Source: Rebecca billardiae RCC1528 (lineage: Eukaryota; Haptophyta). Taken from it: a DNA stretch of 64,000 nt. The stretch lies in assembly GCA_965240325.2 (NCBI GenBank), contig OZ251242.1:124001-188000 (forward strand), written 5' to 3'. Positions 52,090 through 63,459 of this stretch are shown here, piece after piece. How positions within the stretch are numbered: the stretch's first letter is position 1; each line of letters starts with the position of its first letter. A program made the translations under genes and the position numbers. The notes under the pieces are model-generated. The model saw only the letters and a list, made by a program, of their open reading frames with translations, was not told the origin of the DNA and ran no database searches.

Positions 52090-53057
52090 TCAGCCGCCCA
52101 TCGCCTTGCGCTGCTGCCGGCGCGCGGTGAGCGTGAACTCCGTGTAGCCGTTGGGCGCGTCGCGCCCGCCGAACACGAGGTCGAGCGCGGCGTGCCACTC
52201 CGGCCCGTCAAAGTCCGGCGCCATCGGCTTGTAGTCCGGGTCGGCCGCGTTCTGCTCGTCGACGAGGCGCGCCATCCGCGTGAGCGACTCGAGCACCTCG
52301 TCCTCGGAGACGACGGCGTGGCGCAGCCAGTTGGCGATGTGCTGGCTCGAGATGCGCAGCGTCGCGCGGTCCTCCATCAGCGCCACGCCGTGCAGGTCCT
52401 TCACCTTCGAGCAGCCCACGCCCTGCCCGACCCAGCGCGAGACGTAGCCGAGAATGCCCTGCGCGTTGTTGTCCAGCTCGGCGTGCACGTGCGCGCGCGA
52501 GTGGCCAAAGTGCGCGGCGTCCTCGACCGGGATGGTGAGCAGCTTGGGCCGCGCGCTCAGCGAGTCCCGCCCGCGCAGCGCCGCCAGCTTCGCCTGCACC
52601 GCCGGCACGCTCGTCTCGAGGTAGTGCAGCGCGTGCAGCGTCGCGGCGGTCGGGTTTGGCACCCACGCGCACGACGCGCCCGCGTGCAGGTGGCCCACCT
52701 TCTCCTTGAGCATCTTGGCCATGGCGTCGGGCGCGGCCCACATGCCTGCGCACCCACGCGCAGCACGCGCGGCCGAGGGCGCTCAGCCGCCGGGGCGCGC
52801 GCGCGCGCGCGCGCGGGCGGCCGAGCAGCGCGGAGGGCGCAGCGGTGGGCGGCGCGCGCCGCACGCCGCGCGCGCCGCACCCTTGCCAATCTGGCCGCGG
52901 CCGACGAGGCCGGCGGCGAGGCCGGTGGCGACGTTGGCCTCCTCGTACGCCGGGTACCACGCCGTCGCCTTGAGCTCGGCCTTGGGCGGCATCGGCCCCG
53001 CCTCCATCGACGTGTGGATCTCATCGCCCGTGCGGTCGAGGCTGCGGGCGCAACGGC

Positions 53058-53108
<51 letters not shown>

Positions 53109-54865
53109 CGCGGCGGGGCGGGCGCGGGCGCGGCGCGCGGTCAGCGCGCGCGCGCACGGGCGGCGTGTGCCGGCCTGGGCGCGTCGCGCCGGCGGTCGCC
53201 CCAGCGCCGCCGCCCAGCGCCGCGCGCACGCCGCGCCGCGCACAATCCGGTGTTGATGAAGACGAGCCGGTGCTTGGCCGCGCGGATCATCTCGGGAAGG
53301 TTCACGGAAGCGCGCCGCTCCTCGTCCATCACGCCCAGCTTGACCGTGTGCTGGCCCAGGCCGAGGAGCGCCTCGACGCGGCCGAAGAGCTCGTCGACGA
53401 GCGCCACCTCCGCGCTCGAGTGCATCTTCGGCTTCACCACGTACACCGAGCCCGCGCGCGAGTTGACGAAGCGCCCGGTCCGGAGCAGGTCGTGCTTGGC
53501 GGCGAGCACGGTGATCGCGGCGTCCAGGAAGTGCTCGGGGATGTCCACCGGACTTCCCCCGGACCCGGGGCCGGAGTGCGGGCCGGACTCGAGCTGCGCG
53601 ATGTCGGTGTACATGTGCAGCCCGACGTTGCGGCAGAGCAGCACCGCCCGCCCCGGCACCGTCACCTCGCCGCGCCCGTCCGCGCGCGTCCACGTCCGGT
53701 CGGGCGCGAGCGCGCGCGTGCCGCCCGCCTTGCCGTCGGCGCCGCCCGCCATCTCGACGGCGAGATCGCCCTTCATCAGCCCGGCCCAGTTGGCGTAGAC
53801 GCGCATCTTGTCCTCCGCGTCGACGGTGCACGCCGAGTCCTCCGCGTCGGCGATCGTCGTCAGCGCCGACTCGAGCCGCACGTCGCGCAGCCCCGCCGCG
53901 TGCGCCGCCCCCACCGGGTGGCGCCGGTCAACGACCAGCTCGACGTGCAGCCCGTGCCGCTTGAAGAGAAGCGCTTTCGGATCGGTGGCCGGCCCGGTGT
54001 ACCCGACGAAGTCGGCGGGGTGCGCGAGCGCGGCGGCCCCGCCGTCGAGCCGCGCGCGCACGTGCCCCGAGCCCGTCACCGACAGCCCCGTCACGCCGCC
54101 CCACGAGCCGCCCACCAGCGGCAGCACGTGATCGAGCCGGCGGTGGACCTCCTCAAACACGGCCGCGCCGCGCTGTGGGTCGTACGCGCCGCCGCGCGCG
54201 CCGGGCAGCGCGTCGGTGCCGTAGAGCGCGTCGAGGAGGGAGCCCCAGCGCGCGTTGCACGCGTTGAGGATGAACCGCGCGTTGTCCACCGGGCACACCA
54301 GCTGCGGCCCCGCCACGCTCGCCAGCTCCGCGTCGACGTTCTCCGTGAGCACGGCGACAGGCTCGGCTGAGGCGGGAGGCTCGACGTAGCCGATCTCGGC
54401 GAGGAAGGACGCGTACGCCTCGGCGTCGGGCGGGACGGCGGGGTGCGTGCGGTGCCACACGTCGATCTGCGCCTGCAGCTTGTCGCGCGTGCGCAGCAGC
54501 GCCGCGTTGCGCGGCGCGAGCTCCCGGACCATCGCCGCAAATCCGGACCAGAACGCGCCCGGCTCGACGCCCGTGCCGGGCATGATGGTGGCGTCGACGA
54601 GGTTCTTGAGCGCGGCGTCGACGCGCAGGCCGTCGACGGTCTCGTACGCCCGCGTGCGCGACGCCGTCGACGGCGGCGCCGGCTTGCGCTCGAGCAGGGC
54701 CGCGCGCGCGGACGGCGCGCGCGCCGTGGCCGCCGCGGCCGCGGCCGCGCCCGGCGGCGGCATTGCCGCGTGCGCGGCGGTGGAGGGCGCGGTGGAGAGC
54801 GAGATGGCGGAGCGCTTGAGCCCGCGCGCCACCGCACGCGTCGCCGCGACGAAGGTGCGCCCCAT
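52090..54865 (-). CDS. glcB: Malate synthase G
   Basis: Exons 54865-53244, 53041-52881 and 52745-52090 give 812 aa. Malate synthase condenses glyoxylate with acetyl-CoA to malate, the second glyoxylate-shunt step. The G isoform is recognised by [37 protein letters not shown] across the first join (phase 2), [14 protein letters not shown] across the second (phase 1), and [15 protein letters not shown]. The first about 60 residues are Arg/Ala/Ser-rich and nearly free of acids ([20 protein letters not shown]), like a mitochondrial presequence. No SKL-type peroxisome signal ends the protein (KAMGG). Length exceeds the bacterial enzyme (about 720 aa) by that leader and small inserts, including a Gly/Ser-rich [14 protein letters not shown] before IPEHFLD. 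It is paired head-to-head with isocitrate lyase. Confidence 0.97.
53061..53108. repeat. GCGGGC hexamer array in malate synthase intron 1
   Basis: About eight tandem GCGGGC units lie within the 202-bp intron 53042-53243, ending about 20 bp before the acceptor. On the sense strand they read CCCGCG, giving a C-rich tract where a pyrimidine tract would be expected. Confidence 0.93.
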
Positions 54866-55395
54866 GACGGCGCGCGGCGTGCGTGCGATGGGCGGCGGAG
54901 TCGTGTGCGCGCGCGGACGGACGGCGCTGGCAGGGCCGACGGCCGGTCGGGCAGATGAGGGCCGGGAGCCGCCGGCTTAGCGAAATCCATAATCAGCGCG
55001 CGCACCACTCGTCGAAGCGGTGCGCAACCGCCGAAGAACCAGACCCGCAAAAGCGCACTCAGCGATGTCTTCTGCGCGAATGCGCCAATTCGTTTCGTCG
55101 GTTTTGGAGCGCACCGAGACCAAAGTCGACCAAAGTTCGCTGGCGACGGCGACGAGCGGCGGCGACGCGGCCTCACGGGGCATTCGATGGGCCCGAAACT
55201 CGTGTGCATTCGGACGAAATCGGCCGATGCATTTCCTCGCGAAAAGTTGGCTCGCAGCTCTGGTTGCCGTTCGCGCCGTGCTGCCGTCCACACCGCGCAT
55301 CCGGCCGCCCCTCGCCCCGCCGCTCCTCCCGGAGGCGCTCGCCCGTCCCGCTCGACCCGCACCCCGACACCACACGCGCACACCGAGCCGAGACC
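54866..55395. promoter_or_regulatory. Head-to-head region shared by malate synthase and isocitrate lyase
   Basis: 530 bp between the two divergent start codons of the glyoxylate-shunt genes. The middle (54975-55265) is less GC-rich, with words such as CCAATTCGTTTCGTC, CGAAACTCG and GCGAAAAGTTGG, consistent with a regulatory region. A shared bidirectional promoter would allow co-regulation. No known factor site is identified. Confidence 0.6.
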
Positions 55396-57954
55396 ATGCT
55401 GCCCACGGGACCGACGAGCACCTTCGCCAAGCCCGCCGCGATCAGCACGCTGCGCGCGCTCTCCTCGGCGGGCGCGATGCCGCGGATGCCGCCGCCGCGC
55501 CGCGACGTCGCCGCCGAGGCCAAGGCGATCGAGGAGTGGTGGGCGACGCCGCGCTGGCAGGGCGTGAGCCGGCCGTACGGCGCGAAGGACGTCGTCGCGC
55601 TCCGCGGCTCGCTCGAGCAGTCCTACCCCTCCGAGCCGATGGCGCAGAAGCTGCACGCAACACTCGTCGAGTGCCAGCGGACGGGCGGCCACTCGCGCAC
55701 GTTCGGCGCGCTGGACCCGGTGCAGGCGGTGACGATGGCGCCCAAGCTCACCTCGATCTACGTCTCCGGCTGGCAGTCCTCCTCCACCGCCTCCTCCTCC
55801 AACGAGCCCGGCCCGGACTTTGCCGACTACCCGAAGGACACGGTGCCCAACAAGGTCGACCAGCTCTTCCGCGCGCTGCAGCACCACGACCGCCGCACGT
55901 GCGCGCGCGCGCACGGGGGCGCGGGGGCGCGCGTGCGGGGCGGCGGGGGACCAGGGGGGGTCCGGGGGCGGGCGGGGTGCGAGGCGCACCGCGAGCGCGG
56001 GGGGCGGGCGAGAGCGCCGCGCGCGCGCGCGCCCCCCGCCTGGGCCGCGCATGCGCGCGCGCGCGCGCGCGCGCCCCCCGCCCCCTGACGCTCGCCCGCC
56101 CGCCCGCCGCCGCTCGGCGCTCGGCTCCGCGGCGTGGCGCAGGTGGGAGGCGGCGATGCGCGACGGCGAGCTCGACGCGCGCCCCGACTTCCTCACCCCC
56201 ATCGTCGCCGACGGCGACACGGGCCACGGCGGCATCACCGCCACGATGAAGCTGATGAAGATGATGGTCGAGCGCGGCGCGGCCGGCGTCCACTTTGAGG
56301 ACCAGGCGCATGGCACCAAGAAGTGTGGGCACATGGGCGGCAAGGGTGCGCGGCGCGCGTGCGTGCACCCCGGGCGCGGGCGCGCCGAGCGCCGAGCGCC
56401 GCGTGTCTCTCGCGCGGAGACGCGCGCGAGGCGGCGCGGCGCGCGCCACACGCGCTCACCGCGCGCCCACTGCGGCACCGCGCCCACTGCGGCACCGCGC
56501 CCACCGCGGCACCGCGCCCACCGCGACACCCGCCCACCTCCAGTGCTGGTGCCGGCGCAGGAGCACGCGGACCGGCTGGTGGCGGCGCGGCTGCAGGCGG
56601 ACGTGATGGGCACGAGCACGCTCGTGATCGCGCGCACCGACGCCGAGGCCGCCACCCTCCTCTCCTCCAACATCGACGCGCGCGACCAGCCGTACATCCT
56701 CGGCGCGACCGAGCGGCGCCCGCTGGACGGCACAGCGCTCGACGGCGCGCGCACGCTCAACGACGCGCTCGCGGCCGCGAGCAAGATGGGGCTGAGCCCG
56801 GCGGACGTGGGCGCGTTCTCGGAGGGGTGGGTGGAGGCGGCCAAGCTCAAGACGTTCCCCGAGGCGGTGCGCGACGTCCTCGCCACCGCCGACGCCGACG
56901 GCTCGCGCCGCGCCGCGTTCGACTCTGGCCTCGCAGACAACTGGCAGACCGGCACGCCGCTGGCCGACATGCGCAAGCTGGCGGCCGACGTGCTCGGCGG
57001 CGACGCGTCCAAGGTGCCGCACTTCGACTGGGAGGCGCCGCGCGCGCGCGAGGGGTACTACCGCATCCGCGGCGGCACGGAGTACGCGATCGAGCGCGCC
57101 AAGGCCTACGCGCCGTACTGCGACCTGGTGAGTGCGCAGCGCGCAGCGCGCCGCGCGCCGCGCGCCGCGCGCCGCCCAGCGCGCACGCCGCGCCGCGCCG
57201 CGCCGCGCGCGCGCGCTGCTCACGCCGGCGCGCGCGCGCGCTCGCGCTTGCTCCCGCGGCGCAGCTGTGGATGGAGACGGCGAAGCCGATCCTGTCGCAG
57301 GCGGAGCAGTTCGCCGAGGGCGTGCACGCCGCGTTCCCCGGCAAGATGCTCGCGTACAACCTCTCGCCCTCGTTCAACTGGGACGCAGCCGGCATGTCGG
57401 ACGAGCAGATTGAGTCCTTCACGGGCGACCTGGGCGCGCGCGGCTTCGTGTGGCAGTTCATCACGCTGGCGGGGTTCCACTCGAACGGGCTGATCTCGCA
57501 CGAGTTCGTGAACGGGTACGCGGAGCGCGGGATGGGCGCGTACGTCGAGATGATCCAGAGGCGCGAGCGCGCCGCCGGCGTCGAGCTGCTGAAGCACCAG
57601 CAGTGGTCGGGCGCCGCTCTGATGGATTCGCAGGTCTCGACTGCGACGGGCGGCAAGACCTCGACCGCCTCGATGGGCGCGGGGGTGACGGAGTCGCAGT
57701 TCGGCGCGAAGGAGGGCGAGGTGCGCGCGCGCGCGCGCGCAAGCAGCGCCGCGAGCGGCCCTCGCTGCATGCCGCACGCCCACCACCTCACAACCCTCCG
57801 CCGCCGCTTTTGCGCCCGCCGCCGCCGCTGCGCCGCGTGTGGACCACAGCCGGCAAAGCCGATCGCGCAGGCCATTAAGGAGTTCGCCTTCGAGTTCAAG
57901 AACCAGAAGGCGCTCGAGCCGCGCTTCCTGCGCTCGAGCCTCGACACGCCATAG
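55396..57954 (+). CDS. ICL1: Isocitrate lyase
   Basis: Exons 55396-55898, 56143-56345, 56544-57127, 57265-57720 and 57850-57954 give 616 aa. All joins restore the family sequence in phase (for example [11 protein letters not shown] and [13 protein letters not shown]). Isocitrate lyase splits isocitrate to succinate and glyoxylate, the first glyoxylate-shunt step. The active-site signature KKCGH lies near residue 224. Other family blocks are [31 protein letters not shown] and [10 protein letters not shown]. The N-terminus up to about residue 35 is basic/hydroxylated and resembles a mitochondrial leader ([20 protein letters not shown]). The C-terminus (LDTP) has no peroxisomal signal. The start ATG has A at -3 (GACCATG). 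The last acceptor could alternatively be a few codons downstream. Confidence 0.97.
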
Positions 57955-59715
57955 TGGGTGCCGCACACGCTGTCAGCACGCCGCGGGGTGTCCGCCGTCG
58001 GCGGCGCGGCTGTCCGGCGGCGGGCGCGTGCGCGCCCGCCGCCGCTCGGCCCGCCCGCGTCAGCACACTGCACACAGCACAGGCGGCCGGCCGTTGGCCG
58101 ACCGTTACGTCAATCGTCACAATCATTAATGGCGGGCCGTAGGTCCGCCCCTTGTAGTGCCCGGGAAAAGGATAAGAAAAAGAAAAGGAAAAAAGAAAAT
58201 CGCCTCGCAAAGAAAAGAAAATCGCCTCGCTCACTGCCGGGTCGCTTCGCTCACTACCGGGCGCCCTCGCAGCTCCCACTGGGGACGCTCGGCCGAAAGA
58301 GAGTCCTGGATGGCGCGGAGCGCGTGGGCCGCGCGCGCCGAATCCAACGCCGGAGCGGACATCGTGAGAAGACTCCCGAGGGGGGTTTTCGCCCGATTCG
58401 CGATTGCTGCCCTCGTCGTCTCGCGTGCAGGTCGAACGGGGGCTAAATCGACGCGTTTGGAGCGGTACGCTCGGCGCGTCGACACGATCGTGCGACCTGG
58501 GGCGATCCTCGCCTGACGTGCACGTCGAAAGCTCGCACCGGCCATAGCATCAAGCGCTGCGCACGATGGCCGCCTCGCTCGATTCACCGTCGCGCGTCGG
58601 GCTCGGTGCGGAACGGCCCTCATCACGAGGCGTCTCGCGGGCGGGAAGCGCCATCGCACGCGACGCAAGATTTGGCGCGGCCTTCTGAACACCATAACCG
58701 GAATCCACACACCGGACTGTCGCGTGCCCCGGTCCAGTGGTCAGCAAGGTCGGGCGCATGCAAATCCGTTTGCTACGATCGGTGGTGTTCCAGCGCGGGC
58801 GATCATGTTTCGCGCTCGCGAGCTCGCGGCCAAAGATCGCTCGGCGCTCGAGGGCCCACGTCCGGCCTGCATGGCGCCGACGGTGACCAATGCGACGGAG
58901 GGGCAGCGCAAAGCGGCGTACGACGCGCACCGCACGCACCTCCCGGGTTTGCAGCCGTGGAAGGAACCGGGTCTTGGCGAGTCGGCGGCCCTCGTCGCAC
59001 AGCGCTATGACCGATTGACCGATCCCAGAGGCGCATCCGCGACGAGCTGAAACGCCGAGCGTGCAACATTGTCGCCCCATCCTCCACCATGTCACGAGCG
59101 CTGCGGGACGAGGCCGACGTCGTGAAGCCAGTGGCACATGCGCTGCGCTTCCTGTGCCTGCTCGAGCAGCGCGTGCCGGCACCCTCGATCGCGAGTGGCA
59201 CACGCTCTCGCACTGCGCGCGCGCGCACCGCACTTCCAGACGACCTAAACAAATGAAACATGACATCACACTCCGCCACCACTGTTTAGCTCCGAGGACA
59301 TTGAACCGTCACCGTCAGGCGTCACAAGCAAGCCCGGCCGTCGCACGCCAATCAGTTATTGGCCAGTGCGTGCGCACAGTCGACGGCTCGGCTGTCGGCA
59401 CCCGGGATGACGAGTAGCGCCGAGTGGGTGCACGAATACACGCGCAATCACACTGTCGGTGAGATCACCAGAGTCATCTGTCGCGTTATTATTCGTCAGT
59501 GAGTCAGGTAGCTCACCATCATCTGTGTGTCGCATTGTAGTATTCGTCATCCTGCCCGTCAAACCGCTAAATAAAAGCAGCGCGAACCCGCTGGGGAAAT
59601 ATTGCGACAGCACTGGCACGGCCCGCCGACCCCCCGCCCGCCGCCGGGCAGAGTTTTTTGGTGGTTTTCAACTTATTAGAAAAAAAATAGGGCACACACT
59701 TCTGCTCCCGGACTC
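57955..59715. other. Intergenic region between isocitrate lyase and beta-propeller gene
   Basis: 1.76 kb without a recognisable gene. It starts with a purine-rich stretch at 58165-58225 containing two copies of AAGAAAATCGCCTCGC, followed by two GCTCACT(G/A)CCGGG units. Two short ATG frames are present: 58566-58688 (40 aa) and 58805-59050 (81 aa, beginning MFRARELAAKD). They resemble no family and could be chance or fast-evolving genes. AT-leaning sequence occurs at 59440-59580 and an A-run near 59680, just upstream of the next gene. Confidence 0.45.
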
Positions 59716-60885
59716 ATGGCGGCCGCGCGGCCGTGCCGCGGACGCGCGGCGCTCGTGGCGGCGGCGGCGCTCGCCGCGGCGGGCGGGCGCGCGCGCGCGC
59801 AGGAGGGCGCGTTCACGCTCGACCTCCCGCGCTTCCTTTTCGAGCAGCACCACCTCGCCGCGCACACCGCCGGCCTGCTCGCGTCGACGCCGCTCGGCCG
59901 CGCGTCGATGTCGTATGTGGACGGCGTGACGACCGAGGCGCTGACGCACCCGTACGGCCTCGAGTTCGGCGCGGACGGCTCGCTCTTCGTCGCGTCATTT
60001 GCCCTCGACCACGTCGTGCGCATCTCGTGGAGCCTCCCCGGCGAGCACGCGCGCGCGCGCTACCGCGTGTTTGCGCAGGTCGACGCGCCGGTGGGCCTCG
60101 CGTACGACGCGCGCGGCGAGGGCTCGGGCGGCGAGGCGCGCACGCTGTACGTCGGCTCGTTCACCGCCGACCTGATCTACGCGTTCAACGACGCGGGCGA
60201 GCTCCTCCGCGCCTTCGGCGACGAGGACGAGCTCGACTGCCCCGAGGGCATGAGCTTTGGGCCCGACCACTCCCTGTACGTCGTGTCCTTCCTAACGCAG
60301 CACGTCGCGCGGTACGACGCGGCGCGCGGCGCGTTCCTCGGCGTGTTCGCCGCGACGGCGGCGGGCGGCTCGCGCGCGCCCGGCGCGCTCGTCGGGCCCG
60401 AGGACCTCGCGTGGGCGCTCGTCGCGCCCGCCAACGCCACGCACGCCGCGCGGTGGGACCTCTTTGTGACCTCGTACCTCACGTCACTCGTGCAGCAGTT
60501 CGACGGGCGGAGCGGCGCGTGGGTGCGCGCGCTCGGCGCGGGCGTGCTCGACGGGCCGGTCGGGATCGAGCGCTCGCCGCTCGACCCGTCCAGGCTGCTC
60601 GTCGCCTCGTACCGCGCCAACGCCGTGCACGCCTTCGACGCGCGCGAGCAGGGCGCGTTTGCGGGCGTGGCGGTGGGGCGGGAGGAGACGGACGAGGGCG
60701 GCCGGCTGCGGCGCGGCGGGCTGAGCGGCCCGACGGCGCTCGCCTTCTCGCCCGCCGACCTGACGCTGTTCGTCGCGAGCTACGTCAACAGCCACGTGCT
60801 GCGCTACAACTACTCCGCGAGCGCCGAGCGGTACTCGACGTACAGCCGCGTCACCACCACGCCCGGCGGCGCTGCGGCGCGGTGA
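59716..60885 (+). CDS. Secreted NHL/SMP30-like beta-propeller protein
   Basis: A single exon gives 389 aa from ATG 59716. A signal peptide (ALVAAAALAAAGGRARAQ) is followed by six or so similar blades of about 45 residues. The repeated core combines a Gly-Leu/Met-x-Phe-Gly strand with L(F/Y)V(A/V)SF or similar: HPYGLEFGADGSLFVASFAL, LYVGSFTADLIYAFN, CPEGMSFGPDHSLYVVSF, LFVTSYLTSLVQQFD, LLVASYRANAVHAFD and LTLFVASYVNSHVLRYN. This is the pattern of NHL or SMP30/gluconolactonase-type propellers, and of the virginiamycin-B-lyase-like group. Substrate or ligand is unknown. Extracellular or endomembrane location is inferred from the signal peptide. Confidence 0.85.
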   Translation: MAAARPCRGRAALVAAAALAAAGGRARAQEGAFTLDLPRFLFEQHHLAAHTAGLLASTPLGRASMSYVDGVTTEALTHPYGLEFGADGSLFVASFALDHVVRISWSLPGEHARARYRVFAQVDAPVGLAYDARGEGSGGEARTLYVGSFTADLIYAFNDAGELLRAFGDEDELDCPEGMSFGPDHSLYVVSFLTQHVARYDAARGAFLGVFAATAAGGSRAPGALVGPEDLAWALVAPANATHAARWDLFVTSYLTSLVQQFDGRSGAWVRALGAGVLDGPVGIERSPLDPSRLLVASYRANAVHAFDAREQGAFAGVAVGREETDEGGRLRRGGLSGPTALAFSPADLTLFVASYVNSHVLRYNYSASAERYSTYSRVTTTPGGAAAR

Positions 60886-63459
60886 CGCGCGCGTGAGTAA
60901 TAATGATCTCTCGTCCGTCTCTAGCTCTCTCTCTCTCTATGGCGTTATAGCAGGGAATCTATAACGACCGAGTAGTGTCTATGAGCGACGCCAAGAATCC
61001 GCGGCTCGCATATGATGATGATGGCATTCCATCAGGCGGCTAATCAGCAGCAGTTGTCCCCGGCGCGGACACGTCGCGGCCGCGCGCCCGAGTCTGTGGA
61101 CTGTCCGCGCCTATACTCCTCGGCAGTGCGCTGTCGGCCAATATCCGGCCCACAGCGGCGCACCTGGTCCTGCAGGACTCGGTTTGAGTTACTCCGTGAT
61201 GACCGTACTCGCTCATTATCGGCGGGCCACGTTTCGCTCGTCTGAGGGCGTATCGGGCTGCTTGCGTGACGAAGGCGCCGAGCTGGGCAGGGGGATCCGC
61301 CTGCCGCATCGGACCACTCCCGAGTCAGGCGCACTCTCCGCCGCGGGAGCGGGTGCACCGAAGCGAAGGCCGCAGCCCCTCCGTGTCTCGGCAAGGTCGC
61401 TGGCTGTCCGCGTCATCCGTGTGGCCCGGCTCCCCGCCTGATCGTTCGGCGGCGCGACTACATCATCTCAGTGGCTCGCCGCGTCGCCCCTCATGCAATA
61501 TATGCCCTCTGCTTGCTCTCGCCGCTGGCGCTGTTGCGTCAACCCGCACGCTTCAATATTATTCATATCGCGCGCGTTTGCTCGCCCGCCCTCTCGCCTC
61601 GCCGGCCGGGCCTAAAGACTCAGCGTCGTGGGACTCTGTCCCTCCGTGCGTCCCCCCGCGCCTGCCGCGGCGGATGGACCTAGCCTAGTCCTAGCTAAGA
61701 AACTGAGACTCCGTAGGCGCTCGGGTTACCGAACGGCTAAGAAACCGAGACTGCTCAGCCGTGAGATCGTCTCTGATGATATTATGATTTCTTATAATAT
61801 TGCCCGCGATTGATGCCTGTATCTGATATATAGGGGGTCGCGTACGGTACCACGTCGTCCCTGCTGCTCGATCTGCTGCTACGGCAGCTTGCTAACTCTG
61901 ACGCCTGCCCGTTGCATACCACGTCGTTAGTATTAGTATACGACTAAGCGCCACACTCCACAAGGGATCCGGAGCAGCGGAGTCGGAGACCGTGCTGCAG
62001 CACTAGCAGTTAGGCAAATCGGCGACGCGAGATGCGGAATGATAATACTATACGACCACGACGACAGCAGCAGATGACGAGAGCCAAGCTACATCATCTC
62101 AGAGGCCTCCTGGGTCGTCTCGGGCCAGCACGCCGGACTCGCCGGCCGCCCGCCCGGAGCGCAGCCCTGTCCGCGGAGCGCAGCTGCCGGCGAGCCGCTG
62201 GCCGAGCGGCCTGCTCCAGCGTGACCACCTGCAGCAAACGGATAAGCGGGCAGTCATCGGATATATGGCCTGAGGCGCCTGACCACCCGAGTCTGACGGA
62301 TAGCGCCCGTGTGGTGGCAGCGCGCTCTGCCCGTCTGGGCTGACAGGCCAGCTGGCTGGCCGCGCGCCTGGCCTCGTTCGTGCGCGCTCCCAGCAGAGTG
62401 GCACATGTTCGGGCACTTAGTCCTGCGGGCCGCCCGTGCCTGATGCATCAGCAGCTGCCGTGTCGTGGTGGCGAGGCCATCACGGGAATCCCAATCACGT
62501 GTGCTGCGCAGCCGATGCGACAGTGCCAAACTGCGCATACTGCGGTGGCATGGCGCGCATGCAGTGGCACGCCTCACGTCGCCCGGCCGCTCGGCCAGCT
62601 CCATGCATGCACCATGCATGGATCGGGCAATCTACTGGCACCCGCCTGGCATCTATACAGCCTGTAGACGACAGGGCAACAGCGCGCTTCGGATGCACAG
62701 CTTCCTCCCACCACACAACGAGCGGGTTGCAACGCGGAACGCCCATGCGCGCTCCAGTTGCTCGAACCTAGCCGTAACGACGGCGTGACGCGCGGATCTG
62801 GCGAACGGCGGGCCGCCCGCCCGGCGATTGCATGCGGCACTGCGGCACCGCGTTGTCGTCGCAGCACGGGCAGCAGCGTCTCCCTCACTCCACAATCGTG
62901 CTCGCAGCATCATGTAGTGGCGGTCGTGCGCCGCGGCAAATCAGCACCACCGCCACTCCGCCACTCAACGTGGCCGGCACGGATGCACAACGATGACCGT
63001 CGGCGGGTCGCCGACAGTAGCTTCACGAATATCACAGTCGAATCTTCGTCAGCTTCTTTCAGCTTGATCGGATTGGTTGGGACTTGGGCGGCCCGAATCT
63101 GCTTAGACATCTATTAACGGCGCAGGTATGCTGATTGAATGTTGTTTCATCAAGTGGTACGCCGGGAGAGATCTCGCTCTAGTAAAACAAAATATATGGT
63201 TTCAGTACTTGGTATTACGCCATGCTGAGCGATCTCGCTGTGCCCACAAATATATGAGCTGGTTAAGTCGGTTGGCGGCACCCCTCATCGTTGTGAGTGC
63301 TGCTTGAGTTCCACTCACCGTCCCGTCGGGCGCCAAGCTCAGGGTATCAACACCTCACTTGACATCATCGCCATCGGTCGTCTTTTCGCCGTGGGGACGC
63401 CGGCGGGGCGCAACCTCCGCACGCTGCCTCGAAGCTTTGGAGTCCCCAACAGGGCCGGC
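60886..63459. other. 2.6-kb gene-poor region
   Basis: No recognisable coding sequence. It contains a CT microsatellite at about 60925-60942, AT-leaning islands at 61775-61840, 61925-62060 and 63165-63260, and GC-moderate sequence elsewhere. The last about 200 bases (AAAACAAAATATATGG and following) are a plausible promoter for the Myb gene. Frames of 80-140 codons exist but look like chance. Confidence 0.45.

Noticed and set aside
54091-57012. 973-codon minus-strand frame spanning malate synthase and isocitrate lyase
   Set aside because: It crosses the shared intergenic region and the isocitrate lyase gene antisense. Real splice joins and conserved motifs define the two genes instead.
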